A DNA stretch of 64,000 nt from Chryseolinea sp. (GTDB lineage Bacteria; Bacteroidota; Bacteroidia; Cytophagales; Cyclobacteriaceae). Positions within the stretch are counted from its first letter, which is position 1; the number at the start of each line of letters is the position of its first letter. Positions 16,803-25,125 of this stretch are shown piece after piece. The DNA is taken from assembly GCA_025923195.1 (NCBI GenBank), contig JAICGJ010000001.1, positions 62,001-126,000 on the forward strand. Reading direction: 5' to 3'. Made by a program: the position numbers and the translations under genes. The notes beneath the pieces were generated by a model. It saw only the letters and a list, made by a program, of their open reading frames with translations, was not told the DNA's origin and did no database searches.

Positions 16803-17502
16803 ATGCCTCAGCGATGCACGCTATGCTCAATGAACGACACCCTGCCTGAATCAGGAAGTTGCCACAGGCCTCGAGGGTGGCACCAGTAGTTATTACATCG
16901 TCAACAAGCAGAATATTTTTGTTTTGGAGCGCCTTTTCATCTCTTACACGGAAAACTTCTGTCACATTTTGCCACCGGCTTAACTTGCTTTTCCGAGTTT
17001 GTGTCTCTGTTTTTATTGTCCTTTCCAACAAGTCGTCGGAGAATGGAATTCTCAATTTTTGGGAGAGACCCTCGGCAAATTTTGCGCTTTGGTTGTATCC
17101 CCTTTTTCTCTTTCTTGATTTGTGCAAGGGCACCGGCAGGATCAATTCAAATTGCCCGCACAGACCCGCGGCTGTCATACGATCTCCATAAACATTCCCC
17201 AACAGGATCCCGAGCGCGGGCTCGTTCTTATATTTAAGGGCGTGTAAAACTGACTGTACCTTCCCGCTTTTGCTGAACTTAAGGAAGGCCATTGCATAGC
17301 GCAGAGGGATGCGGTTTGAAAGACGAGCCTTAAGGGGATTGTCCTCATCGAGATGATAATTCGTTTGAGGCATTTGCAGGATGCATCTTGTGCATATGAG
17401 TTTCTCACCCTTTACGAGGGAATTTTTACAAGCGAGACAGTAGTCTGGAAAAATTAGTGTGACAAAATCCCTGATCAATGCGGGAAGTATTGAATTGGCC
17501 AT
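16801..17502 (-). CDS. ComF family phosphoribosyltransferase-like protein
   Basis: The 233-residue cytoplasmic protein carries the double zinc finger of ComFC-type proteins (Cys22, Cys25, Cys37, Cys40), the YNQS segment of LPVPLHKSRKRKRGYNQS, and the PRPP-binding loop VDDVITTGAT at 200-209. ComF proteins support natural transformation in Gram-positive and Haemophilus systems; the role in Bacteroidota is not settled, and no other competence gene is near. Its start at 17502 lies inside a divergent region that also holds a plus-strand promoter. Confidence 0.9.
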   Translation of the reverse strand: MANSILPALIRDFVTLIFPDYCLACKNSLVKGEKLICTRCILQMPQTNYHLDEDNPLKARLSNRIPLRYAMAFLKFSKSGKVQSVLHALKYKNEPALGILLGNVYGDRMTAAGLCGQFELILPVPLHKSRKRKRGYNQSAKFAEGLSQKLRIPFSDDLLERTIKTETQTRKSKLSRWQNVTEVFRVRDEKALQNKNILLVDDVITTGATLEACGNFLIQAGCRSLSIACIAEA

Positions 17503-17517
17503 TTCGGAATATATTTG
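17490..17517 (+). promoter_or_regulatory. candidate promoter divergent from comF
   Basis: TATATTTG (17510-17517) is an exact -7 box and TTG at 17490-17492 lies 17 bases upstream. Transcription would begin near 17524, which rules out the far-upstream GTG at 17459 as the start of the following gene when this promoter is used. The promoter overlaps the first codons of comF on the other strand. Confidence 0.45.
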
Positions 17518-17584
17518 CAGTCAACGGTGTTGGTTAAATATATGCAAAACGTTCCCACATTTCAACATTCAAAAAATAGAAATC

Positions 17585-17974
17585 GTGTATAAACGAGACC
17601 TCGAACTTGAAAGAACTTGGACTTCACTGTTACTTAGCCTTGAGTCTATGATCGGAAGGAAGCCAAAGGATCTGAACGCCGTATTATTCCTAATAGGTGT
17701 TCATGAATTAGGTAGAGGCAGCCAATTGTTCAGCAAGGAGGAAAAGCAGGATCTGATGCACATAGGTATCTGCAAAGTCTTGAGCCTATCTGGCTATTAC
17801 GAGCTGGAGGGCTTGGATCGCGACGGTTGGCCTCACTGGAAGATGGTGAAGAAACTTCCGCATTTTGACTTGCTGGAGCAAGAACGTCTGTTAAAGATGC
17901 ATGTTATCGAGTATTTTGAGAAGGAGTTTGATTGGATTTCACCGAATTCTTCCCCTGGCAGTGTATCGTCCTGA
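17585..17974 (+). CDS. hypothetical cytoplasmic protein
   Basis: The open frame extends from a GTG at 17459, but that would overlap the 5' end of comF and lie upstream of the likely promoter, so I place the start at GTG 17585 (130 residues); ATG 17648 is the other possibility. The protein has VYKRDLELERTWTSLLLSLESMIGRKPKDLNAVLFLIGVHELG-type helical sequence (cut here at key parts: LERTW, GRKP, GVHELG), then a WPHWKMVKKLP segment and an acidic helical tail. It has no signal peptide. Family unknown to me; composition and length suggest a real, conserved alpha-helical protein. Confidence 0.6.
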   Translation: MYKRDLELERTWTSLLLSLESMIGRKPKDLNAVLFLIGVHELGRGSQLFSKEEKQDLMHIGICKVLSLSGYYELEGLDRDGWPHWKMVKKLPHFDLLEQERLLKMHVIEYFEKEFDWISPNSSPGSVSS

Positions 17975-18063
17975 AGTATTTTGCCTATGTGCGATTAAGG
18001 GGTTATCTTGGTGTAGTTCAACTTTCTTTATGATGTTGCGTTTTCATAATTAATGGTTTTGGT

Positions 18064-21000
18064 ATGGGAGCAGGATTAGATCGCATTCAGAAAAAGATTA
18101 AGTCATTCAACAGAAAATATTACCTCAATATTTTTGTTCGTGGAATCATTCTCTCATTATCAATTCTTTTCTCCTACTACCTGCTGGCTGCTATTCTCGA
18201 GCATAATTTATGGCTGGGACCAGTGGCCCGGCTTCTTATACTGGTGACATTCGTAGGCGTGGCGATTTTTTGTATTATCAAATTTTTGAAGGATCCACTG
18301 CAGTGGTGGCTCATTAATCGAGGACTTAGTGAGGAGCAAAGCGCAAAAGTAATTGGGGCTTATGTACCCACTGTGAAAGACAGGCTACTAAATCTCATTC
18401 AGTTGGCGGCTTCTGGTAAAAACTCTGCACTTATCTATGCGAGCATTGACCAGAGGTCAAAGGAGTTTGATCCTGTGCCCTTTGATAATTTTATTGATCT
18501 GAATGAAAACAGGAAGTATGTTAAATTTCTTCTCATACCCGTCGTCGTCATCATTGCTATTTTCTTATTCAATCGAAGCATACTGACCCAGAGCACAGAT
18601 CGCATTGTCCATTTTACACGCAAGTATTCGCCCAAGGCACCTTTTAATTTTTCGATTTCAAAATCTCTGACTGGATTTTATAACGAGGATTTTACACTAG
18701 AGGTACAGTTGACAGGAGAGGCACTACCGCGTGATCTGTACCTCATCAATGGCAATCAGCGTCTCAAGTTTGATAGGATTGCGGAAGGAAACATATTCTC
18801 TTACACTTTCGAAAATTTGCAAAGTGGGTTTGACTTCCAGTTGGAAGCGGCAGGGTTTTTTTCAGATGTATATCGCGTAACAATCGTCAATAGACCGGAG
18901 TTATCAGGGTTTAATGTTGATCTCCATTTCCCCAGATACATCGGCCGAAAAAATGAGACCTTGATGAATGCGGGGAATTTGGAAATACCTGAAGGGACAG
19001 TTGTGAATTGGAGGCTGTCCACTCAGAATGCTGACAGAGCTGCTATACTTTTTAACAGTGATGATTCCAAGAGCGCATTTCAATCGACGGATGGTGATGT
19101 ATTTACATTCAAAAAAGCATTTCAAAATCCGGATCATTACGAAATTGTTTTAGAAAATGATAAAAGTTCAAATAAGGAGAAGATATCTTATCAAATTGAT
19201 GTCATTAAAGACCAATACCCAAAGATTGCCGTCAACAACTTCAAGGACTCTGTATTGTATAAGATGGTTGTGCTAAGCGGCATTATCGGAGATGACTACG
19301 GTGTTACGAAACTCGCACTCCACTTTAAAATACGCGACGAAGATCGAAAGGAAACCTTAAGGCGAACGTTAAATATTCCCATCTCAGGTAATCAAATTCA
19401 ACAAACATTTTTCTATCCATGGACCTTGGACTCATTGAAACTGAATCCGGGAGAGCAGCTCGAGTATTTCTTGGAAGTATGGGATAACGATGGAGTTAAC
19501 GGAAGAAAGTCCACCAAGAGCGCCAATTACACTTTCTTCGTTCCTACTGAAGATAATCTGGTTGCAGAGATTAATCGCTCACAAGCAAAGACTCAGGAGA
19601 AAATTGATCAAAGCGTGGGCAAGGCGAATAAACTCCAGGAGAAAATTGAGCAGGCCAACCAAAAATTGAAGGGTAAGCAATCGCTTGACTGGCAGGATAA
19701 AAAGATGCTGGAAGATATCATTCAGCAGAAACAGGGACTGGACCAGATCATTGAGCAATTAAAGGAACAGAACAAATTGCTGGAAGAGAAGAAAGAGGCA
19801 TTTACGGAACAGGATGAGCGGATACGTCAGAAGGCGGAACAGATTCAAAAGTTGATGGAAGAACTTTTGGATGAGGAGACAAAAAAGCTCTTCGAGGAAT
19901 TGCAAAGATTATTGAAAGAAAATTCTGATATGTCGCAGCTGCAAAAGCTTCTGGACAAGCTCAATCAGAACACGAACAACCTGGAAAAGGAGTTGGAACG
20001 TACTTTGGAACTGTTCAAGCAGTTACAGTATGAAACAAAGGTTGAGAAGATTGCGCAGGATCTGAAAGAACAAATCGAGCGTCAGAAGTCGCTTTTAGAA
20101 GACACAGAATCGCTGGAAAAAAAGAATGAGGGGAAAGAGAGCAAGAACAACAAGTCGGAAGGCAAGAAGGAGGGTGACGATAAAAAAGAAGGCGACAATA
20201 AATCCGATACAACCAGTGAAGAATTGGCAAAGGAGCAGGAATCGTTGAAAGAAGAAACCCAAAAAACAGCCGAAGAGTTGGAGCAGCTAAAGAAGTTAGC
20301 TGAAGAGATTCAGCAGGACGATGAGTTGCCTTCGGAGGAAAACTCACAGGAGATAGAGGAGCAGCAGGGAGAAAGTCAGGAGATGTTAGAGCAAAATAGT
20401 CCGTCGAAATCAAAAGGAGCTCAACAAAAGGCGCTCCAGAAAATGCAAAAGATGCAGCAGCAGATGGAGGATGCTCAAAGTGCTATGACTATGGAGATGG
20501 ATATGCAGAACCTTGAAAGTCTTCGCGAGATCATTCACGGCCTTGTTAAGTTGTCGTTTGACCAAGAAAATCTGATGAAGGGATTTAATGAGCTTAATCA
20601 GAATGATCCTCGGTTCAATACAATCGCTCAACAGCAATTAAAGCTTAAGGATGATGCTAAAGTGCTGGAGGACAGCCTGTTAGCTCTTGGTAAGCGCGAT
20701 CCGTTCATGGGATCGATTGTGACTAAGGAAGTTGGCGAGTTAAATGACCACCTCGACAAGGTCATAGAGGCTAACCGGGAGCGAAGAAAACCGAAAGCAT
20801 CGAGCGAAATGCAAATGACGATGACATCCATCAATAACCTTGCGCTCATGTTGGATGACCACTTCGATATGATGATGCAAATGATGGCTAATGCTCAGCC
20901 CTCGATGGGTAAATCTAAGAAGAAAGGGCAAAAGCCCAGTTTAAGCCAAATGCAACAGCAGCTCAACGAGAAGATTCAGGAGTTAAAGGGTAGCGATAAA

Positions 21001-21426
21001 TCAGGGCGAGAGTTGTCGGAGGAATTGGCAGAAATGGCTGCAGAGCAAGAACGTATCAGAAGAGCTTTGAAGGAAATGGAGGAGAGAATGAAGGACGGAC
21101 AAATGCCGGGAGGCGATCTGCCTTCTAAGATGGAGCAAACGGAGATGGATTTAGTGAACAAACAGTTGACGGACCAATTAATCAAACGTCAGCAGGAAAT
21201 ACTCACCAGGTTATTAGAAACTGAAAAGTCAGCACGAGAGCAGGATATGGATGACGAGCGGAAGGGCGAAACGGCCAAAGAGTATGATAAAGAAATTCCA
21301 AGAGCCTTTGAAGATTATTTGCGACTAAAGGAAAAAGAAGTAGAATTGCTGAAGACAGTGCCCCCAAAGCTTTACCCTTACTACAAGAAAGAGGTGAGCG
21401 AGTACTTTAAGAGAATGGGGAATTAA
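18064..21426 (+). CDS. DUF4175 family membrane protein with long coiled coil
   Basis: The 1120-residue protein has two membrane helices near residues 27-50 and 54-78 and a third near 157-172, then a beta-rich extracytoplasmic region up to about 500. From about 510 to 1000 the sequence is dominated by Glu, Lys and Gln with heptad-like spacing, including a strongly charged low-complexity stretch near 690-720 and a Met/Gln-rich stretch near 790-830. This matches DUF4175, a family of unknown function. It leads the conserved order DUF4175 - RsbW-like ATPase - ybeY - mnmG. The ATG at 18064 has no in-frame rival that keeps the first helix. Confidence 0.85.
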   Translation: MGAGLDRIQKKIKSFNRKYYLNIFVRGIILSLSILFSYYLLAAILEHNLWLGPVARLLILVTFVGVAIFCIIKFLKDPLQWWLINRGLSEEQSAKVIGAYVPTVKDRLLNLIQLAASGKNSALIYASIDQRSKEFDPVPFDNFIDLNENRKYVKFLLIPVVVIIAIFLFNRSILTQSTDRIVHFTRKYSPKAPFNFSISKSLTGFYNEDFTLEVQLTGEALPRDLYLINGNQRLKFDRIAEGNIFSYTFENLQSGFDFQLEAAGFFSDVYRVTIVNRPELSGFNVDLHFPRYIGRKNETLMNAGNLEIPEGTVVNWRLSTQNADRAAILFNSDDSKSAFQSTDGDVFTFKKAFQNPDHYEIVLENDKSSNKEKISYQIDVIKDQYPKIAVNNFKDSVLYKMVVLSGIIGDDYGVTKLALHFKIRDEDRKETLRRTLNIPISGNQIQQTFFYPWTLDSLKLNPGEQLEYFLEVWDNDGVNGRKSTKSANYTFFVPTEDNLVAEINRSQAKTQEKIDQSVGKANKLQEKIEQANQKLKGKQSLDWQDKKMLEDIIQQKQGLDQIIEQLKEQNKLLEEKKEAFTEQDERIRQKAEQIQKLMEELLDEETKKLFEELQRLLKENSDMSQLQKLLDKLNQNTNNLEKELERTLELFKQLQYETKVEKIAQDLKEQIERQKSLLEDTESLEKKNEGKESKNNKSEGKKEGDDKKEGDNKSDTTSEELAKEQESLKEETQKTAEELEQLKKLAEEIQQDDELPSEENSQEIEEQQGESQEMLEQNSPSKSKGAQQKALQKMQKMQQQMEDAQSAMTMEMDMQNLESLREIIHGLVKLSFDQENLMKGFNELNQNDPRFNTIAQQQLKLKDDAKVLEDSLLALGKRDPFMGSIVTKEVGELNDHLDKVIEANRERRKPKASSEMQMTMTSINNLALMLDDHFDMMMQMMANAQPSMGKSKKKGQKPSLSQMQQQLNEKIQELKGSDKSGRELSEELAEMAAEQERIRRALKEMEERMKDGQMPGGDLPSKMEQTEMDLVNKQLTDQLIKRQQEILTRLLETEKSAREQDMDDERKGETAKEYDKEIPRAFEDYLRLKEKEVELLKTVPPKLYPYYKKEVSEYFKRMGN

Positions 21427-21443
21427 AATATAGAGCACAATAC

Positions 21444-21848
21444 ATGAACACTATTAGCATACAGGTTCCGTCCATCGCGGAGAATATTCGAATGATTGAA
21501 AGTTTTATAGACAATGCGAAAGAACGGTTCCAGCTTGATGATGACATTTATGGCAACATCATGATAGCCGTTACGGAGGCTGTAAACAACGCGATCAAAC
21601 ACGGTAACGCCAATGATAAAGCTAAGAATGTTTATTTGGCCCTTTCTCTCGATGATAGTATGATTCGATTCGTCGTTAAAGATGAAGGTGAAGGTTTTGA
21701 TTATGAAAACCTTCCTGACCCAACGGCGCCAGAAAACATTGAAAAGCTGGGTGGACGCGGGATTTTTTTAATGAAACACCTTTCCGATGAGGTAGATTTT
21801 AAGGAGAAGGGCAGCGTCGTTGAACTATCCTTTTACATCAATGTATAA
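21444..21848 (+). CDS. RsbW-like ATP-binding protein (HATPase, serine kinase/anti-sigma type)
   Basis: The 134-residue cytoplasmic GHKL ATPase shows the N box TEAVNNAIKHGN (Glu45, Asn49), the G1 box DEGEGFD (80-86) and the G2 box GGRGIFLMKHLSD (103-115). The short single-domain form is like RsbW/SpoIIAB, which phosphorylate STAS antagonists and bind sigma factors. No STAS protein, PP2C phosphatase or sigma factor is in the window, so the partner is elsewhere. It lies 17 bases after DUF4175 and its stop is directly followed by the ATG of ybeY. Confidence 0.9.
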   Translation: MNTISIQVPSIAENIRMIESFIDNAKERFQLDDDIYGNIMIAVTEAVNNAIKHGNANDKAKNVYLALSLDDSMIRFVVKDEGEGFDYENLPDPTAPENIEKLGGRGIFLMKHLSDEVDFKEKGSVVELSFYINV

Positions 21849-22277
21849 ATGCGTTCCCGCATTTATTTTTTTTCCGAAGACATCAAGTTTTGTCCCCCAG
21901 CCATTCGAAAGACAAGAGCCTGGTTAAGGCACGTCGTCGCAGCTGAGAACAAATCCCTTGTTGAGCTAACCTATATCTTTTGCTCGGACAGCTATCTGTT
22001 GGGCATCAATATCGAATATCTACGTCACGATACGCTAACAGACATCATAACTTTCAATACCTCGGAAAACGAGGCCGGAATTAGTGGTGACATCTATATT
22101 AGCATTGAGCGTGTTTCGGAAAACGCGGCCAAATACCAAGTCAGCTTTGCGGAAGAACTACACAGAGTTATGGTGCATGGGTTATTGCACCTGCTGGGTT
22201 ATAACGACAAGTCAGCTGGGGAGAAAAAGATCATGCGCGAAAAAGAATTTGCCTACCTATCTTTGAGAGATTTTTAA
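21849..22277 (+). CDS. ybeY: rRNA maturation RNase YbeY
   Basis: The 142-residue zinc endoribonuclease takes part in 16S rRNA 3' end maturation and ribosome quality control. The metal motif reads H110-xxx-H114-xxxxx-D120 (VHGLLHLLGYND), so the third canonical histidine is replaced by Asp. As far as I know this is common in Bacteroidota YbeY. The RHDTLTDIITF segment at 59-69 is the family's substrate strand. ATG follows the preceding stop codon directly. The gene ends 9 bases before the first parS-like site. Confidence 0.93.
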   Translation: MRSRIYFFSEDIKFCPPAIRKTRAWLRHVVAAENKSLVELTYIFCSDSYLLGINIEYLRHDTLTDIITFNTSENEAGISGDIYISIERVSENAAKYQVSFAEELHRVMVHGLLHLLGYNDKSAGEKKIMREKEFAYLSLRDF

Positions 22278-22286
22278 TGGAGGTTT

Positions 22287-22300
22287 GTTTCACGTGGAAC
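22287..22300. promoter_or_regulatory. parS-like ParB binding site 1
   Basis: GTTTCACGTGGAAC differs at a single base from the 14-base core GTTTCACGTGAAAC of the chromosomal centromere site parS; with its flanks (T before, G after) it matches 14 of 16 bases of TGTTTCACGTGAAACA. It is non-coding and lies upstream of mnmG. An identical copy is 52 bases downstream. Confidence 0.75.
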
Positions 22301-22304
22301 GAAT

Positions 22305-22334
22305 TGTGGAAATGTGGATGAATTTTGTGGGTAA
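22305..22334 (-). promoter_or_regulatory. cluster of DnaA-box-like motifs between the parS-like sites
   Basis: On the minus strand the region reads TCATCCACA (plus 22313-22321) and TTACCCACA (22326-22334), each one base from the DnaA box TTATCCACA. A third TGTGGA repeat (22305-22310) is a weaker match. Three TGTGG units in 26 bases, framed by the two parS-like sites, look more organised than chance, though no box is perfect. Confidence 0.45.
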
Positions 22335-22338
22335 GTCC

Positions 22339-22352
22339 GTTTCACGTGGAAC
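22339..22352. promoter_or_regulatory. parS-like ParB binding site 2
   Basis: This is a second exact copy of GTTTCACGTGGAAC, 52 bases (about five helical turns) from copy 1, so both would face the same side of the DNA. It ends 14 bases before the mnmG start codon. Confidence 0.75.
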
Positions 22353-22366
22353 CTCGCTGACAGAAT

Positions 22367-24232
22367 ATGTTTAAACAATATGATGTAATTGTAATTGGGG
22401 CCGGACATGCAGGCTGTGAAGCCGCAAATGCAGCCGCATCAATGGGGTCATCGGTTCTCCTCGTGACGATGAATATGAACACCATTGCCCAAATGTCCTG
22501 CAACCCTGCAATGGGTGGCGTGGCCAAGGGTCAAATAGTTCGCGAGATTGACGCCCTGGGCGGATTGTCCGGAATTGTTTCAGACAAATCAATGATTCAA
22601 TTCAGAATGTTAAATCTGTCAAAGGGGCCGGCCATGTGGAGCCCGCGTACTCAAAATGACAGAATGCGTTTCTCGGAGGAATGGCGCTTAGCTCTTGAGA
22701 GAAATCCAAACATTGACTTCTGGCAAGAAATGGTGAAAGGCCTCCTAATTGAAAATGGGAAGGTGACCGGAATTACTACGAATCTGGGCCTAAAGATCAT
22801 GGCCAAGGCCGTGATATTAACCAATGGAACATTCCTTAATGGCAAAATACATATCGGCGAAAAAAACTTCGGCGGCGGACGAGCCGCCGAAAATGCGGCC
22901 TTCGGAATAACCGAACAACTTGTGCAACTAGGCTTCGACTCGGGCCGAATGAAAACCGGAACGCCTCCCCGCGTCGACGGGCGCAGCCTGAACTATGCGA
23001 AAATGGAGGAACAGCCCGGTGATGAAAACCCTGGTAAATTCTCATTCCTCCCTCAAACACGCCCGCTCCATAAACAGGTCAGCTGCTGGATTACCTATAC
23101 AAACGAAAAGGTTCACGACGAACTTCGAAAGGGCTTTGATAAATCGCCAATGTTCCAGGGAAGAATCAAAGGGATAGGACCAAGATACTGCCCGTCTGTA
23201 GAAGATAAGATAAACCGTTTCGCTGAGAGAGAACGGCATCAAATCTTCGTTGAGCCGGAAGGGTGGAATACGATAGAAATTTATGTTAATGGGTTTTCAA
23301 CGTCACTGCCTGAGGACGTTCAGTACAAAGCACTTACCAAAATACCAGGCTTCGAAAACGCCAGAATGTTTAGACCTGGCTATGCAATTGAATACGATTA
23401 CTTTCCACCAACTCAACTTAAGTTAACCCTTGAAACGCAAGTTATTGATAATCTGTACTTTGCGGGCCAGATTAATGGCACGACCGGATATGAGGAAGCT
23501 GCGTGCCAGGGCTTGATGGCAGGCATCAACGCGCACAACAAGATTCACTCGAAAGAGCCGTTTGTATTAAAAAGGTCTGATGCCTATATCGGCGTCTTGA
23601 TCGACGACCTCGTAAACAAAGGTACACTGGAGCCATACCGCATGTTCACTTCCCGCGCGGAGTATAGAATCCTTTTACGGCAGGACAACGCAGACCTTCG
23701 ACTTACTGAAATTGGTTACCGACTGGGATTGGCATCACGCGAAAGGTTCGATGCTCTCCTGGCGAAGAAAATCGAAATCGCCCAGCTCGGAAGCGAACTG
23801 ACGAAACTCAAATTAGATCCCGATACCGTTAATGATAGCCTTGTGGATTTAAATACCTCCGCATTAAAAGAAAAAATAAGTATCTCCCAACTACTAAAAC
23901 GCCCGCAAATACAGATCACGGACCTCAAAAAAGTGAATTCTCAATTGGCGCAAGTAATTAACGCATACTCACCCGAAGTGCGGCAACAGGTCGAAATCAA
24001 CATCAAGTATGAAAGCTACATCGCAAGGGAAGAAGTCTTGGCAAAAAAACTCGGAAATCTGGAAGGGTTCAGAATTTTGCCCGATTTTGATTACGACCGC
24101 GTTAAAGCTCTTTCCTCCGAAGCACGAGAAAAATTGAAGCGATTAAAGCCAGAAACCGTTGGCCAAGCTTCCCGAATCAGTGGAGTTTCCCCTGCTGATC
24201 TATCAGTCCTGACAATCTATATGGGGAAATGA
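22367..24232 (+). CDS. mnmG: tRNA uridine-5-carboxymethylaminomethyl synthesis enzyme MnmG
   Basis: The 621-residue FAD protein (formerly GidA) works with MnmE to modify the wobble uridine of several tRNAs. The FAD site GAGHAG is at 11-16 after strand YDVIVI. SCNPAMGGVAKG, MKTGTPPRVDGRS, and FAGQINGTTGYEEAA are the family signatures, and the helical MnmE/tRNA-binding tail ends in GQASRISGVSPADLSVL. Its length is normal. The ATG overlaps nothing upstream; the TGA overlaps the next ATG (ATGA), so the three following genes form a tightly coupled unit. The plus strand is richer in C than G here, unlike the genes before it. Confidence 0.97.
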   Translation: MFKQYDVIVIGAGHAGCEAANAAASMGSSVLLVTMNMNTIAQMSCNPAMGGVAKGQIVREIDALGGLSGIVSDKSMIQFRMLNLSKGPAMWSPRTQNDRMRFSEEWRLALERNPNIDFWQEMVKGLLIENGKVTGITTNLGLKIMAKAVILTNGTFLNGKIHIGEKNFGGGRAAENAAFGITEQLVQLGFDSGRMKTGTPPRVDGRSLNYAKMEEQPGDENPGKFSFLPQTRPLHKQVSCWITYTNEKVHDELRKGFDKSPMFQGRIKGIGPRYCPSVEDKINRFAERERHQIFVEPEGWNTIEIYVNGFSTSLPEDVQYKALTKIPGFENARMFRPGYAIEYDYFPPTQLKLTLETQVIDNLYFAGQINGTTGYEEAACQGLMAGINAHNKIHSKEPFVLKRSDAYIGVLIDDLVNKGTLEPYRMFTSRAEYRILLRQDNADLRLTEIGYRLGLASRERFDALLAKKIEIAQLGSELTKLKLDPDTVNDSLVDLNTSALKEKISISQLLKRPQIQITDLKKVNSQLAQVINAYSPEVRQQVEINIKYESYIAREEVLAKKLGNLEGFRILPDFDYDRVKALSSEAREKLKRLKPETVGQASRISGVSPADLSVLTIYMGK

Positions 24233-25125
24233 CCGAAATTACACAATGCCCCATTTGTAACGGCATCAGCTTTGCTCCATTCATTACTTGTATTGATCAC
24301 GCCGTTTCACATGAAACTTTTCATTTGATCAAATGCACGGATTGTGAACTCGTCATCACAAGTCCACGCCCGACCACAGAACAAGGAAAACGATATTATG
24401 AATCTCCCGCCTATATATCACACAGTAATAAAGCGCAGACATTCATTGACAAGATCTATGTTACTGCTCGGACGTTCACATTAAAATGGAAGATGTCTAT
24501 CGTAGATAAACATGCCGCACCTTCACGTCAAAAAGCCCTGCTTGACTTCGGAACTGGCGTCGGTCAATTTTTGAAGCTTGCCAAATCGAATGGATGGGAT
24601 GTCGCTGGTGTCGAACCCTCAGAAATCGCCCGTCAGAAAGCACCAGATATTATTTCAAAAGATATCAGAGCTTCGCTAGATGAAATCACACACGGCAAAC
24701 AAAGATTTGATGTTATCACAGCATGGCATGTGATGGAGCATGTTCACGAACTCAGCGCAACGATTGAGACCTTAAAAAAACTTCTTCGGGAAAACGGGAC
24801 GCTCATCGTCGCGGTACCCAATCATCGCAGTTGGGATGCCCACCATTACAAACAAAATTGGGCAGCCTATGATGTCCCCAGACACCTTTGGCACTTTAGC
24901 GTGAAAAGCATGACCCGATTTCTCGAAAACCATTCGCTGAGAGTGACTGGCATAGTACCGATGCGGCTAGACGCATTTTATATTAGCCTGTTAAGCGAAA
25001 AATACCGCACCGGATCCTATACTATCCGAAGTGCAGCCACTAGTTTTACAAACGCCTTGCGCAGTAATCGCTATGCCAAAAAGTCAATGGAGTACTCCAG
25101 CTTAATATATATTGCTCATCGATGA
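24229..25125 (+). CDS. zinc-ribbon class I SAM methyltransferase
   Basis: The 298-residue protein starts with a zinc ribbon (Cys7, Cys10, Cys36, Cys39), followed by a methyltransferase core with motif I LLDFGTGVG at 104-112, acidic EP near 128 and the WHVMEHV segment that stands for motif IV/post-I in this family (Methyltransf_23-like). Proteins of this shape often modify sugars or small molecules, but the substrate is unknown. Start and stop codons overlap both neighbours by ATGA. A parS-like sequence, GTTTCACATGAAAC, lies inside the coding region at 24304-24317. Confidence 0.85.
   Translation: MTEITQCPICNGISFAPFITCIDHAVSHETFHLIKCTDCELVITSPRPTTEQGKRYYESPAYISHSNKAQTFIDKIYVTARTFTLKWKMSIVDKHAAPSRQKALLDFGTGVGQFLKLAKSNGWDVAGVEPSEIARQKAPDIISKDIRASLDEITHGKQRFDVITAWHVMEHVHELSATIETLKKLLRENGTLIVAVPNHRSWDAHHYKQNWAAYDVPRHLWHFSVKSMTRFLENHSLRVTGIVPMRLDAFYISLLSEKYRTGSYTIRSAATSFTNALRSNRYAKKSMEYSSLIYIAHR

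Noticed and set aside
17459-17584. N-terminal extension of the hypothetical gene from a GTG at 17459
   Set aside because: It overlaps the 5' end of comF on the other strand and lies upstream of an exact -7 box at 17510, so a downstream start is more likely.
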